A stretch of 64,000 bases of DNA from Flammeovirga sp. OC4. Lineage in GTDB: Bacteria > Bacteroidota > Bacteroidia > Cytophagales > Flammeovirgaceae. The position numbers and the translations under genes were made by a program. Shown here piece by piece: positions 54,698-63,473 of this stretch. The stretch spans positions 124,001-188,000 of the forward strand of contig NZ_JTAM01000006.1 in NCBI RefSeq assembly GCF_000812565.1, given 5' to 3'. The notes below the pieces were generated by a model. That model was not told the origin of the DNA. It was given only the letters and a program-made list of their open reading frames with translations, and searched no databases. Within the stretch, counting starts at the first letter, position 1; each line of letters starts with the position of its first letter.

Positions 54698-55826
54698 AAC
54701 AAATGACAAATTATCATTTGCGTATTACACCGTAAAAAATAGAATTGCATCCATTGTAGAAAAATTGATAGAGCAATATCAATTACCATCAGAATCAAAA
54801 TTATCAGCATTTAAGCAGACTATTCCTGATGAAAAGTTACTATTGATTCAAGATTTAGCACCCAAGGGTACTTTACAAAATCAATTTGTCAAGGAAATCA
54901 ATGGAGCAATTACTCAAGAAGGATATAGATGGGATAATGCTCCATTTATTTTAGTTGAAAGCTATTTTTATCAAAAGTTATTAGAATTAACAAAGCAGGA
55001 CGGTATTCAAGAAGATTACTTCTCATTTATCAAAAATGACTTTAATGAGAGGACTTTTGAAAACATGCAAAAGTGCTATACAGAATACCAAAAGCTAACC
55101 AAGCATAATGTTGATAACTTCGGAGCATTGTTACAATTAGATCTTTTAGGTAATAAAGCGGATTTAAGTCAAAATTCAGATACATATTCTCATACTTCTG
55201 TAAGTAGTATTTTAATTGATCATTCAACTGAAGTCTATCAAAAAATACAAAACAGCCAACAGATAGATATTATATTAGATAATGCAGGTGAAGAACTTTT
55301 TGCAGATCTAATATTATCTCATTATTTACTGACTAAAGCTAATGTAAGAGAAGTTGTATTACATTTTAAAGTAATACCTTATTTTGTTTCAGATGCTTTG
55401 ATTTCAGATTTTAATTTTTTAATCGATTCTTTAAAACAGAAAGAAGAGTTAAAAGATTTTGCAAAAGAAATTGAAGTACTTGTTCAAAATCATAAGCTAA
55501 CCTTGAAAAGTCATGAATATTGGTCGAGTTCAAATGATTATAAAAACATACCAAATGAGTTAAATCAAACTTTAGCTCAATCCGGTTTATTGATCTTCAA
55601 GGGAGATTTGAATTATAGAAAGTTGGTAGGAGATTATGATTATGCTTGTACTACTAAAACAAAAACTTTAGTCAACTATTTACCAACTGACTGCTTGATG
55701 CTTAGAGTATTAAAATCGGAAGTGATTGTGGGGTTAGAGACTTCTCATATTCCTTCGGAAAAGGATAATAGTTGGAAGTATAATGGGGAATATAGTTTGA
55801 TAGAGTTAGTGGAATCTCAAGCCTAG
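54681..55826 (+). CDS. DUF89 / ARMT1-like damage-control phosphatase, copy 2
   Basis: 381 residues, close paralogue of 48954-50099: ASIVEKLIEQYQLPSESKLS, DIILDNAGEELFADLILSHY, LLIFKGDLNYRKLVGDYDY and LMLRVLKSEVIVGL are kept. Protein similarity is high, yet the codons have drifted to A/T (for example CCTTATTTTGTTTC against CCTTACTTCGTTTC), matching the AT-rich gene upstream with which it overlaps. This suggests either age plus AT mutation or arrival from a more AT-rich relative rather than recent local duplication. Confidence 0.85.
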   Translation: MKKLIKTNDKLSFAYYTVKNRIASIVEKLIEQYQLPSESKLSAFKQTIPDEKLLLIQDLAPKGTLQNQFVKEINGAITQEGYRWDNAPFILVESYFYQKLLELTKQDGIQEDYFSFIKNDFNERTFENMQKCYTEYQKLTKHNVDNFGALLQLDLLGNKADLSQNSDTYSHTSVSSILIDHSTEVYQKIQNSQQIDIILDNAGEELFADLILSHYLLTKANVREVVLHFKVIPYFVSDALISDFNFLIDSLKQKEELKDFAKEIEVLVQNHKLTLKSHEYWSSSNDYKNIPNELNQTLAQSGLLIFKGDLNYRKLVGDYDYACTTKTKTLVNYLPTDCLMLRVLKSEVIVGLETSHIPSEKDNSWKYNGEYSLIELVESQA

Positions 55827-55858
55827 TAGTCAGAATACTTCATCTCATCTACTAGTAC

Positions 55859-55910
55859 AAAAATGTCTCTATTGCTAAACGAATAAAGATTTAGCAATAG
55901 AGACATTTTT
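55859..55910. terminator. Strong bidirectional terminator
   Basis: 21-bp stem AAAAATGTCTCTATTGCTAAA / complement with a 10-nt loop and T/A-runs on both sides, between convergent genes. Confidence 0.92.
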
Positions 55911-55946
55911 ATTTTGAAAAGATTTAAATAATATACCCATTGTTCA

Positions 55947-57326
55947 TTACTCAATCAAAACCTCCCCAAAACAACTCACCACAATCCCCCCTTCATTCAC
56001 AATCCCAGGCATAGCCGTACTCGAATACGCAAACCTAACCCATTTCGGGTTTTCGATAGGAGAGACCAAAATGATTTGATCATTTTCAATACGAACGGCT
56101 GTAGCAACTTGGGAAGTATTGGCGTTGCCCACTTCAAAATGTTGGATATCTGAAGAGGTGAAATGAAGGCCTTTGCCGTGTTTGAAAGTGATATGAATTT
56201 GTCCGTTGTAATCCGTGAAGATGCGGTCAACGGTGGGCGAAAATACTTCTTTGGTGATCAACCCGTAGGTGTCTTTTAGAGCGATGTTGGCAAGACGTTG
56301 GCCGACGGGCTTTTTGTTGGTGGGGTGGATGTCGTCAAGGTTGGCAAGGTCGGAGATGACGAACATTTTGGCATTGTCGATGATTTCTGAAGCTCTTCTT
56401 TGTTCGTCACGCAGTTGACCGGCGTTGATATGAGAAGCGTATTTGTAGGGGGCAATCTGTACAAAATACAATGGGAGATGACGGTCAAATTGTTTCCTCC
56501 AGGTTTGGGCAAGGAGTTGTAATTTTTCGGCGTACAGTTCAGGATATTCTACATTGGCTTCGCCTTGGTACCAAAGCAGACCGCTGATGGTAAAATCTTT
56601 GAAAGGGGCGACCATTCCATTGTATAAAAGTCCTTGTTGGACGGGGCCCCAAGGGTTGGGTTTGTGTTTTTGTGAGGAAGCCCAAAGGTCTTGCTCTTGT
56701 TGTAAGGCGTCTTTCGGAATCCATGTTTCTATGGGTGTTCCTCCCCAAGAAGTGGTGATAACGCCGATGGGCACCATTAAAGTATCTTTTAGTTTTGTGG
56801 CAAAGTAATAGGAAACGGTGCTGACGTAAGGCATGGTTTTAGGCGTCATCGTGAGCCATTCGCCTTTTACTTTAGTGTCTTTTTGGTCGGAATCATTTCT
56901 TTCCGCTTTAAAAATACGAACAAAAGGCTGATGGGCATTTTTGATTTCTGTACTGTCGTTTTTCAGTCCAGCAGAAGCGGTCCATTCCATATTGGATTGT
57001 CCTGAAGCCAGCCAAACTTCACCAATTAAAATATCTTTGAGCGTGATCTTATTTTTTCCTTCTAGCGTAATTTGTTGGGGATCAAAACTGCCTTTTGGTG
57101 TGGGTAGTTTTAGGGTCCAAAACCCTTCTTTGTTGGACTTGGTTTGTACTTGTGCTCCCCAACTGCTGGTGAGTTGTATGTTGGTATTAGGCTTTTCCCA
57201 TCCGAAGATATTGACGGTGTCGGATTGTTGTAGGATCATTCCGTCGGAAAAAAAGGAGGGGAGTTCTAGGGCGTAGGCGCCTTGGAATGTGAGTTGGAGG
57301 AGGATAAGGAGTAGGTATTTTTTCAT
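55947..57326 (-). CDS. Sialate O-acetylesterase-like SGNH enzyme
   Basis: 459 residues from the ATG at 57326 (MKKYLLLILLQLTFQGAYA signal peptide); the frame is open to 57395 but that part overlaps a palindrome. N-terminal beta domain (LPSFFSDGMILQQSDTVNIFGW), then the SGNH block WLASGQSNMEW (Ser nucleophile), SYYFATKL, GVITTSWGGTPIETW, LLWYQGEANV and the Asp-x-x-His pair in ANLDDIHPTNKKPVGQRLA. Family 'sialate O-acetylesterase' also includes acetyl-xylan esterases (CE20-type); here hemicellulose or algal glycan deacetylation is more likely than sialic acid. Periplasmic. Confidence 0.9.
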   Translation of the reverse strand: MKKYLLLILLQLTFQGAYALELPSFFSDGMILQQSDTVNIFGWEKPNTNIQLTSSWGAQVQTKSNKEGFWTLKLPTPKGSFDPQQITLEGKNKITLKDILIGEVWLASGQSNMEWTASAGLKNDSTEIKNAHQPFVRIFKAERNDSDQKDTKVKGEWLTMTPKTMPYVSTVSYYFATKLKDTLMVPIGVITTSWGGTPIETWIPKDALQQEQDLWASSQKHKPNPWGPVQQGLLYNGMVAPFKDFTISGLLWYQGEANVEYPELYAEKLQLLAQTWRKQFDRHLPLYFVQIAPYKYASHINAGQLRDEQRRASEIIDNAKMFVISDLANLDDIHPTNKKPVGQRLANIALKDTYGLITKEVFSPTVDRIFTDYNGQIHITFKHGKGLHFTSSDIQHFEVGNANTSQVATAVRIENDQIILVSPIENPKWVRFAYSSTAMPGIVNEGGIVVSCFGEVLIE

Positions 57327-57359
57327 TGGAGTAGTTTGATTTAATGTTTGTTGTTTTTT

Positions 57360-57477
57360 AGAAGTCGGAGACTTCTTATGATCCTTAAAGCACAAATGAC
57401 GCTGTCGCTTAACATTTGCGCTAGGGGGTGAACTGCCTCAATGGCGCGAATGTTAAACGATAGTGTCATTCGTGTTT
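57360..57477. repeat. Family A element A6, end replaced by a family B element
   Basis: Starts AGAAGTCGGAGACTTCT, arms GACGCTGTCGCTTAACATTT / AATGTTAAACGATAGTGTCA, then breaks off after CATTCGTGTTT where B2 begins. The outer AGAAATC hairpin is missing. Confidence 0.85.
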
Positions 57478-57616
57478 CGTACACCATAGTTAAAACTATG
57501 GGCATGTGATACAGTTCCCTCATCAAGATTAAAATCTTGAGGGTTGAATACGAAGATAACACTTTAGTGTTATTGGAGTCTGTATCACCTGCCCATGACT
57601 TTAGTCGTGGTGCACG
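57478..57616. repeat. Family B four-hairpin element, copy B2
   Basis: CGTACACC ... GGTGCACG bounds; hairpins CCATAGTTAAAACTATGG, TCAAGATTAAAATCTTGA, AACACTTTAGTGTT, CCATGACTTTAGTCGTGG. Reverse order of B1, meaning opposite orientation. Confidence 0.9.
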
Positions 57617-57660
57617 AAACATTAGCATCCTTGACAATGGTTTAGCTACCGTTCTATAGA

Positions 57661-57680
57661 CCCATAATTGAAATTATGGG
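57661..57680. repeat. Single CCCATAATT hairpin
   Basis: Perfect palindrome CCCATAATTGAAATTATGGG, similar in style to one hairpin of family B, 17 bp after the next gene's stop; may also help to end its transcript. Confidence 0.6.
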
Positions 57681-57696
57681 CGAATAAGGATGGACG

Positions 57697-60600
57697 TTAT
57701 TTCACGATCATTCGCTTCGAAATCACTTTATGATCTACTTCCATAACATAAATATATACGCCGGCAGTAAGACCTTCTGCATTAAATATAATGGCATTTT
57801 TTCCACTTTTAAAGCGACGTCCAGCCAATTCTTCTACAAGCGTACCAGATTGATGATATACTTTGATAGAAACAAATGAAGCTTGTTTTAATGTGAAGCT
57901 AATGTTTGTGATGTCTACAACAGGGTTAGGGTAGTTTTGGTCTAAAGAGAAGTGAGCTTGCTCTACGTCAACGCTTGTAGGTATTTCTCCTTCATTACCA
58001 TCACCTTCATTTCCGTTACCTTCGTTACCATCGCCTTCGTTCCCGTCTCCTTCATTTTCAAAAGTGATCAGTTCTAACATTTTTGTAGCATATCTTCTAC
58101 CCAATGTTTCTGCTCCGGCTCTGTCGAAGTGTACATTATCATCTGATACAGATACACCTTCAGAAGAAATGATATGAGCATTGTCAATGTAGTTCGGAAG
58201 TGTGGCGATGATTTGATTCATTTCTGTATAAGTCACCGTTGATAGCTGTCCAGAAAGTAGAGGTACTTCTTCTGCATTCAACCCAATGTCTGTGATTAAG
58301 TCATTGTAGATTTTTGTGACATAGTTAGGCCATTCTGCATTGCCTGCGTTGGCTTCACCTTGATGCAATAAGATACCTTCAATTGTACCGCTCTTCTGTG
58401 CTAGTTTCGCCAAGTTGACCAAATGTTGGTAAGGGTTGTTGCCATAGTCGGCTACTTTTTCCTTAAACCATTCTTCAGGATTTGTATTCAAGTAGCTTTG
58501 GTATTGATCTTTGTCGAAAATACGGATGTCAGTACCTCCAATTGCCACATTGATGATCCCTACTGTGTGTCCTTCCGGAAGTTCATCTAACATACCTGCA
58601 CCAAAACCATCTACTACAGAATACTGCGTGTAACATTGACAAGAAGGAGCGAAGAGGTCGTACCACATTTCCTTCTGACGGTTGAGGTTGTCACAATCAA
58701 TGGATTGGAAGACTTTCAAACGGCTGTCTGTTTGGTAATCTACGCTTGGATCAATAGGGGCCGAACCTTCCATATTGGATTGTCCGAAAGCTAAGAAAAT
58801 ATGGAACTTTTCATCAAATTCGATGACTGCACCGTCAGGGTTTTCAAGGTTGATCACACCGTTAGCGTAGGCTTGATGATTGGCATCGGGCAGTGATTGA
58901 ATTCTTGGAATATAAACGGTATTACTTTTTAATGTTACACCATCTTTGCCACTTTCATATCGATAGCTTGTGGATTCAGTGGAAATGGTGGTGATGTAAA
59001 TGTTCTCATTCGTACCCGCTTCTTCCAAGAAGATATTCGTTCCTTCGGTTTGCAATGCATCGTTCGTCCAATGCAATGTAAACCCGTTAGATGTGATGTC
59101 AGTAAAGTAAAGATTTTGTGGTGCTTTGATGACCGGTTCTGGTTTTGGGAATGGAACATTTTTGACTTTTCCGTACACCGCAAAATGATCCACTAACCAA
59201 GTGTTGTCACTTGTGAGGTCGTTGATATTAAAACTCATCACAATTTTATTGTAAATGGCACCTTCCGGCACATTATTTACATCCAATGGGACCTTAATGG
59301 TCTGCCACCCTTCTTGCACTTGAATTTCTTGATACGTTTCCGGTTGTTTATCTCCCGTAGTTGCATCATCTTCCTTTTCCAATTTTAAGAATACATTCCC
59401 AGTAACAGGAGCATTGATCATGAATTCAATAAATTCAAAACCATCAATTTCAATTTGATTTTCTAATTCAAGAATCAACATTCTGTTCCACCACTCGCCA
59501 TCTGTAGGAGCATTGGTGAAGGATAAAACTTTATCAGAGTTATTTTGTTCATTTTTAAGAGGATTGTCAATGATATCAGCATTGGATCCCGAAGCGGTAA
59601 AAAGGACGTCTTCTCCTTCAAAAGAAGTGACCTCATTTCTTTCTGCAGGTCTTGGAAAGGGAACATTTTGAATATCTCCATAAACGGCAAAATTGTCCAG
59701 TAACCACGTATTTTCAGCAGAGAGATCATTAATATTAAAACTCATCACGATCTTACTGTAAACAGCACCTTCTGGTACGTTATTGAGATCTAAGGCTGTT
59801 TTAATGGTTTGCCAACCTTCTTGCACTTGAAGCTCTTGATATGTTTCCGGTTGCTTATCTCCCGTTGTACCATCGTCTTCTTTTTCTAATTTTATAAATA
59901 CAGTACCTGTGGTAGGTGCTTTGACCATAAATTCAATATGTTCAAAACCATCAATCACAATTCGATTTTCGACCTCAAGGATCAACATTCTATCCCACCA
60001 ATTACCATTGGTCGCTACATTAGTAAAAGAGATTACTTTATCAGAACCATTGTTATCGTCTTTCATTGGATTATCGATAACGGAGGCATTACTCCCTCCT
60101 GAGGCTGTAAATATAACATCCTCCGTTTCGAAGGTCGTGACCTCATTTCTAACAACAGGTTTTGGAAAAGGAACATTTTCAACGCTTCCGTAAGTTGCCA
60201 AATTATCAATATACCAGACGTCTCCTCCGGTAAGATCATTGATATTAAAGAAGATGACAATCTTATTGTATTTTGCTGTAGAAGGTACGTCTGTCAAATC
60301 AAAGGCGGCTTTGATCGTTTGCCAACCTTCAGCTACTTGTGCTTCTTGGTAGATACTAGGTTGAGGGTCACCATTGCTGTTTTCTAGCTTGATGGAAATA
60401 GTACCTTGAGCTGGTGCTTTGACCATAAATTCAAAGTTTTCGAACCCATCAGCCACAATCTGATTTTCGACCTCCACTACTAACAAACGTCCCCACCATT
60501 CTGAAGCATTTTCATTGGTAAATTGAATCACATTGTCAGAGCTATTGATATCGTCTTTCATTGGGTTGGCGACTATTTCAGCCGTTCCGCCTGATTGAGA

Positions 60601-60723
60601 AAGCAAGTAATTTGGTGTTTCAAAGTCAGTAATTAAAACACGGGGAGCCTCTTCTGCCATAGCAAAATTCGTCAACAGAAAAGTGCATAACAGGAGAAGA
60701 ATAGAAGTATAATTGTTTTTCAT
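57697..60723 (-). CDS. Large secreted SGNH esterase with three carbohydrate-binding-like repeats and T9SS tag
   Basis: 1008 residues. Signal peptide (1-23). Three tandem repeats of about 168 residues (about 30-190, 191-360, 361-530), each with N-P-M/L-K-D/N, SFTN...WW.R.L.LEVEN, GWQTIK and FNINDL...W..D..AVYG, ending NVPFPKP: jelly-roll carbohydrate-binding style. Then a fibronectin III-like domain (about 535-640), an SGNH domain (about 645-900: FGQSNMEGSAPIDP, GIINVAIGGTDIRIF, ILLHQGEANAG, DDNVHFDRAG), a GDGNEG linker and a T9SS sorting domain (about 930-1008: LDQNYPNPV, GVYIYVMEV). A cell-surface deacetylase of polysaccharide is likely. Confidence 0.9.
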   Translation of the reverse strand: MKNNYTSILLLLCTFLLTNFAMAEEAPRVLITDFETPNYLLSQSGGTAEIVANPMKDDINSSDNVIQFTNENASEWWGRLLVVEVENQIVADGFENFEFMVKAPAQGTISIKLENSNGDPQPSIYQEAQVAEGWQTIKAAFDLTDVPSTAKYNKIVIFFNINDLTGGDVWYIDNLATYGSVENVPFPKPVVRNEVTTFETEDVIFTASGGSNASVIDNPMKDDNNGSDKVISFTNVATNGNWWDRMLILEVENRIVIDGFEHIEFMVKAPTTGTVFIKLEKEDDGTTGDKQPETYQELQVQEGWQTIKTALDLNNVPEGAVYSKIVMSFNINDLSAENTWLLDNFAVYGDIQNVPFPRPAERNEVTSFEGEDVLFTASGSNADIIDNPLKNEQNNSDKVLSFTNAPTDGEWWNRMLILELENQIEIDGFEFIEFMINAPVTGNVFLKLEKEDDATTGDKQPETYQEIQVQEGWQTIKVPLDVNNVPEGAIYNKIVMSFNINDLTSDNTWLVDHFAVYGKVKNVPFPKPEPVIKAPQNLYFTDITSNGFTLHWTNDALQTEGTNIFLEEAGTNENIYITTISTESTSYRYESGKDGVTLKSNTVYIPRIQSLPDANHQAYANGVINLENPDGAVIEFDEKFHIFLAFGQSNMEGSAPIDPSVDYQTDSRLKVFQSIDCDNLNRQKEMWYDLFAPSCQCYTQYSVVDGFGAGMLDELPEGHTVGIINVAIGGTDIRIFDKDQYQSYLNTNPEEWFKEKVADYGNNPYQHLVNLAKLAQKSGTIEGILLHQGEANAGNAEWPNYVTKIYNDLITDIGLNAEEVPLLSGQLSTVTYTEMNQIIATLPNYIDNAHIISSEGVSVSDDNVHFDRAGAETLGRRYATKMLELITFENEGDGNEGDGNEGNGNEGDGNEGEIPTSVDVEQAHFSLDQNYPNPVVDITNISFTLKQASFVSIKVYHQSGTLVEELAGRRFKSGKNAIIFNAEGLTAGVYIYVMEVDHKVISKRMIVK

Positions 60724-60816
60724 TTCAAATTTGGTTGGATTGCTTTTGGCAATCGTTGTAACAATAGATTTGAGAGAGAGTAATGATGAAGAGAGAATAA
60801 AGCTTGTTATTTATAT

Positions 60817-60967
60817 AGAAGTCAGAGACTTCTAAAGATCTTAAAAGCACAAGAGATGCTGACGCTTAACTCTTGCGCTAGTAAGTAGGGAGCCTGGCAA
60901 CCTGGCGCGAATGTTAAGCGCTAGCGTCATTCGTGACCTATGGATCAACAGAAATCTCCTGATTTCT
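60817..60967. repeat. Family A REPIN-like double palindrome, copy A7
   Basis: Hairpin AGAAGTCAGAGACTTCT, arms around GATGCTGACGCTTAACTCTT and GAATGTTAAGCGCTAGCGTC, hairpin AGAAATCTCCTGATTTCT. The arms are more diverged (ACGCTTAACTC) than in A4, but a long stem remains. Confidence 0.88.
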
Positions 60968-60990
60968 AGTGATCCCAAAAACGCCCCCTT

Positions 60991-61887
60991 CTATTTTTTT
61001 CCCTCATCTAATAATTGAAGCATTTTTTCAGCGTATCTTTTTCCCAATAATCGCACTCCTTCACTGCTAAAATGGGCATTGTCGTCTTGTGCTTTACAGC
61101 CTTCAGAAGAGATTACATGTGCTTGTTTTAATCGGGAAGGTAAGGTCTGAATAATGTTATTCATCGTTGCTTCCACACCGCCTTGCTGTTGGTCTACTAA
61201 TTCGCCGACTAAAAGCGGGGTCTCCTTATTTAGGGCAAGGTCGGTGATTAAATCAAGGTAGATCTTCTGAACATAAGTTGTCCATTGTTCACGATCTGGA
61301 GTGCCATTGTTGGTTTCTCCTTGATGGAGTAATATTCCTTTGATCACACCCTGTTGTTGTGCTAGTGAAGCAAATTCTACAAGGTGTTGGTAAGGATGGT
61401 TTTGATACGCTGAAATTTTGTTTCTAAACCATTGGGCAGGATCATAGGTGTCAAAATAATTTTGGTATTGATCCTTGTCAAAAAGACGAATGTCACAGCC
61501 GGCAACCGCCACATTGATCACGCCTACCCTGATACTGTCAGGAAGGGATTTCACCATAGTATTGACGAAACTATTAGAGGGTGATAACCCTACCTTATCA
61601 GTATAATAGCAGTTGGCAAGTGGAGGTACAGCTGTGTACCATTCTCCTTTTTTTCTTTGAAGCTGATCGCAGTCCATTGTTTGTAAAACAAGGGCTCTGT
61701 TATCAACGTGTCGATCTTCTTCTTCAATTGGGGCAAAACCTTCCATATTGGACTGTCCAATGCAGAGGTAGATATGGAAATTAGGGTCCGATGTCGTCGT
61801 GTTTTGTCCCTGAGTGTTATTTCCTAAAAACATGAATGTACAGTTTAGTAATAGAAAAATGCCCGTTTTGATTGTGAAGAAGTTCAT
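60991..61887 (-). CDS. Secreted SGNH/sialate O-acetylesterase-like protein
   Basis: 298 residues with a signal peptide (1-27). It is one SGNH domain equivalent to that of the 1008-residue protein: HIYLCIGQSNMEGFAPIEEEDR, GVINVAVAGCDIRLFDKDQYQNYF, ILLHQGETNNG, TPLLVGELVDQ and SEGCKAQDDNAHFSSEGVRLLGKRYAEKM. No T9SS tag or binding repeats, so it is presumably periplasmic. The pair may act in sequence on long and short acetylated chains. A family A element separates the two genes. Confidence 0.88.
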   Translation of the reverse strand: MNFFTIKTGIFLLLNCTFMFLGNNTQGQNTTTSDPNFHIYLCIGQSNMEGFAPIEEEDRHVDNRALVLQTMDCDQLQRKKGEWYTAVPPLANCYYTDKVGLSPSNSFVNTMVKSLPDSIRVGVINVAVAGCDIRLFDKDQYQNYFDTYDPAQWFRNKISAYQNHPYQHLVEFASLAQQQGVIKGILLHQGETNNGTPDREQWTTYVQKIYLDLITDLALNKETPLLVGELVDQQQGGVEATMNNIIQTLPSRLKQAHVISSEGCKAQDDNAHFSSEGVRLLGKRYAEKMLQLLDEGKK

Positions 61888-61996
61888 ATTGTATTGACGG
61901 TATTATTGTTTATTTTATTATTTAATATGTAGCACCGTAGGGGCGGTCCTATGTGACTGCCCACCAGACCACCACAAAAACCATAAGTTTCATGCT

Positions 61997-63277
61997 TTAC
62001 AAAGTAACCTTTTTCAATTTCTTATTAAAGCTCTTAATGATTTTCAAAGTTGCCTTATCCGTTTGGTATACCGAGTACCAACCCTGATATTCGTGAGGAG
62101 GATCACCGATAAGGTCATCTCCAGTTTTCCAAATAGAATGAGGGGCTGACGGACGTCCTTCACCACCCCAAGCCCAGAAATTACAGCCTGCAAAAGTGTT
62201 ATCGCCTTTCTCAACAGCAGTCACTAACTCATTGAAAATGGTCGCATAATATTGATTTCTGATGTCTACTGTACTGATGTCACTATGATCATTTTTATCT
62301 CTTGAAATGCCAAATTCCTCCAATACGATAGGCTTTTTAAGTTGGTTGCCAACGGCAATGTGCTGTTGGATGTACTGCTTCGCTTTGGCTACAGCATCAT
62401 CATACGTCCCTTCCACATTATGAGGGTCAAACCATCCCCAGTTTTGTACCCAGATATGGAATGTCATGTAATCAATATCTTCTGATAAGTGATCTTTTTC
62501 GAAGTCAGTACCAGAGTTGGCACTTGGCGTATACCCTTCAGAACCCGTTGTGACCATATGATTTTGATCCAATGACTTAATAAACTTTGCTGTAGCGTTG
62601 ATCCATGTGACTAATTGAGTTCCTCTAAGGATATTTTCAGGCTCATTGGCAAGTTGCCAGGACATGATCGTAGGATCGTTTTTATAGGCCTTTTGAGTGA
62701 TTGAATTCGTTCTGTTTACTACTTTTTGGATAGCATTTTGAAAGAGTTTCTGTGCTTCTACGTTTTCATAAAAGTGGCTAGAATATTTGCCGTACGTATG
62801 CCAATCACCGTTTTCAGCCGGAGGAGGGAATGGAATACTACCTCCCTTAGTCCATTTGATGTATTGAGAAAAACCACCAGACCAAGGCCAGAAATTATTC
62901 AAGCAAACCACGGCTTTCATTTCTCTTTTTTGCATTTCTACTAATAGAAAATCAAGCCCTTTCAGTAATTCTTCATTGAACTCTCCTGGAGCCGATTGTA
63001 CAGTAGGTTGCATGCACCAAGGCGTATCTTTATCACCTTCAGAAAGTGCCATGATGCGCAGGTTTTTTACACCAATTTTTTCCAATCGATCGAGTTCACG
63101 TATTAAACGAGGCTTATCAAAAGCACCTAAGTTCATGCCATACCAAAAGTTGGTGCCAATATAATGATAGGCTTTTTGGTTGATCACAAATTGCCCATTC
63201 TTCACCTTCACAAAATCATCTTGAGCATGAATTTGCAAAGCGAAAAATGACAGTAATAGCGTTAATATTTTCTTCAT
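61997..63277 (-). CDS. GH5 family glycoside hydrolase, beta-mannanase-like
   Basis: 426 residues with a signal peptide (1-19, IHAQ). TIM barrel with YHYIGTNFWYGMNLGA, KNLRIMALSEG, CLNNFWPWSGGFSQYIKW, acid/base Glu212 in MSWQLANEPE, MTFHIWVQNWGWFD, nucleophile Glu321 in IVLEEFG and CNFWAWGGEGRP. The arrangement is that of GH5 subfamily 7-type endo-beta-mannanases. No T9SS domain, so periplasmic. With the GH130 gene this is the best evidence for mannan as substrate of the cluster. Confidence 0.9.
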   Translation of the reverse strand: MKKILTLLLSFFALQIHAQDDFVKVKNGQFVINQKAYHYIGTNFWYGMNLGAFDKPRLIRELDRLEKIGVKNLRIMALSEGDKDTPWCMQPTVQSAPGEFNEELLKGLDFLLVEMQKREMKAVVCLNNFWPWSGGFSQYIKWTKGGSIPFPPPAENGDWHTYGKYSSHFYENVEAQKLFQNAIQKVVNRTNSITQKAYKNDPTIMSWQLANEPENILRGTQLVTWINATAKFIKSLDQNHMVTTGSEGYTPSANSGTDFEKDHLSEDIDYMTFHIWVQNWGWFDPHNVEGTYDDAVAKAKQYIQQHIAVGNQLKKPIVLEEFGISRDKNDHSDISTVDIRNQYYATIFNELVTAVEKGDNTFAGCNFWAWGGEGRPSAPHSIWKTGDDLIGDPPHEYQGWYSVYQTDKATLKIIKSFNKKLKKVTL

Positions 63278-63320
63278 ATAGTTTCGTAATTATAATAGAG
63301 GAATGGATCGTGTTGTGTTG

Positions 63321-63459
63321 CATGCACCATAGTTAAAACTATGGACAGGTGATCAACAAACCTTTCCAAGACTGAAGTCTTGAAGGTTAAAAGCGGAAAC
63401 ATCACTTTAGTGTTGTTGGAGTTGGTATCACTAGCCTATGACTTTAGCCATGGTGCACG
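63321..63459. repeat. Family B four-hairpin element, copy B3
   Basis: TGCACC ... GGTGCACG bounds; hairpins CCATAGTTAAAACTATGG, CAAGACTGAAGTCTTG, CACTTTAGTG, CCTATGACTTTAGCCATGG. Sits between two glycosidase genes. Confidence 0.88.
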
Positions 63460-63473
63460 TTGCATCAGTATTT

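Larger units (their letters stand above)
57327..57696. other. 370-bp gap filled with repeats
   Basis: Contains family A copy A6 abutted by family B copy B2, and a further CCCATAATT hairpin. No gene. Confidence 0.65.

Noticed and set aside
57341-57637. 98-codon open frame on the minus strand
   Set aside because: Crosses the A6/B2 palindromes; codons follow the hairpins rather than protein constraint.
61900-61996. GC-rich GGGCGGTC...GACTGCCC hairpin as a fifth repeat family
   Set aside because: Only one copy is seen, so it is left as an ordinary hairpin.
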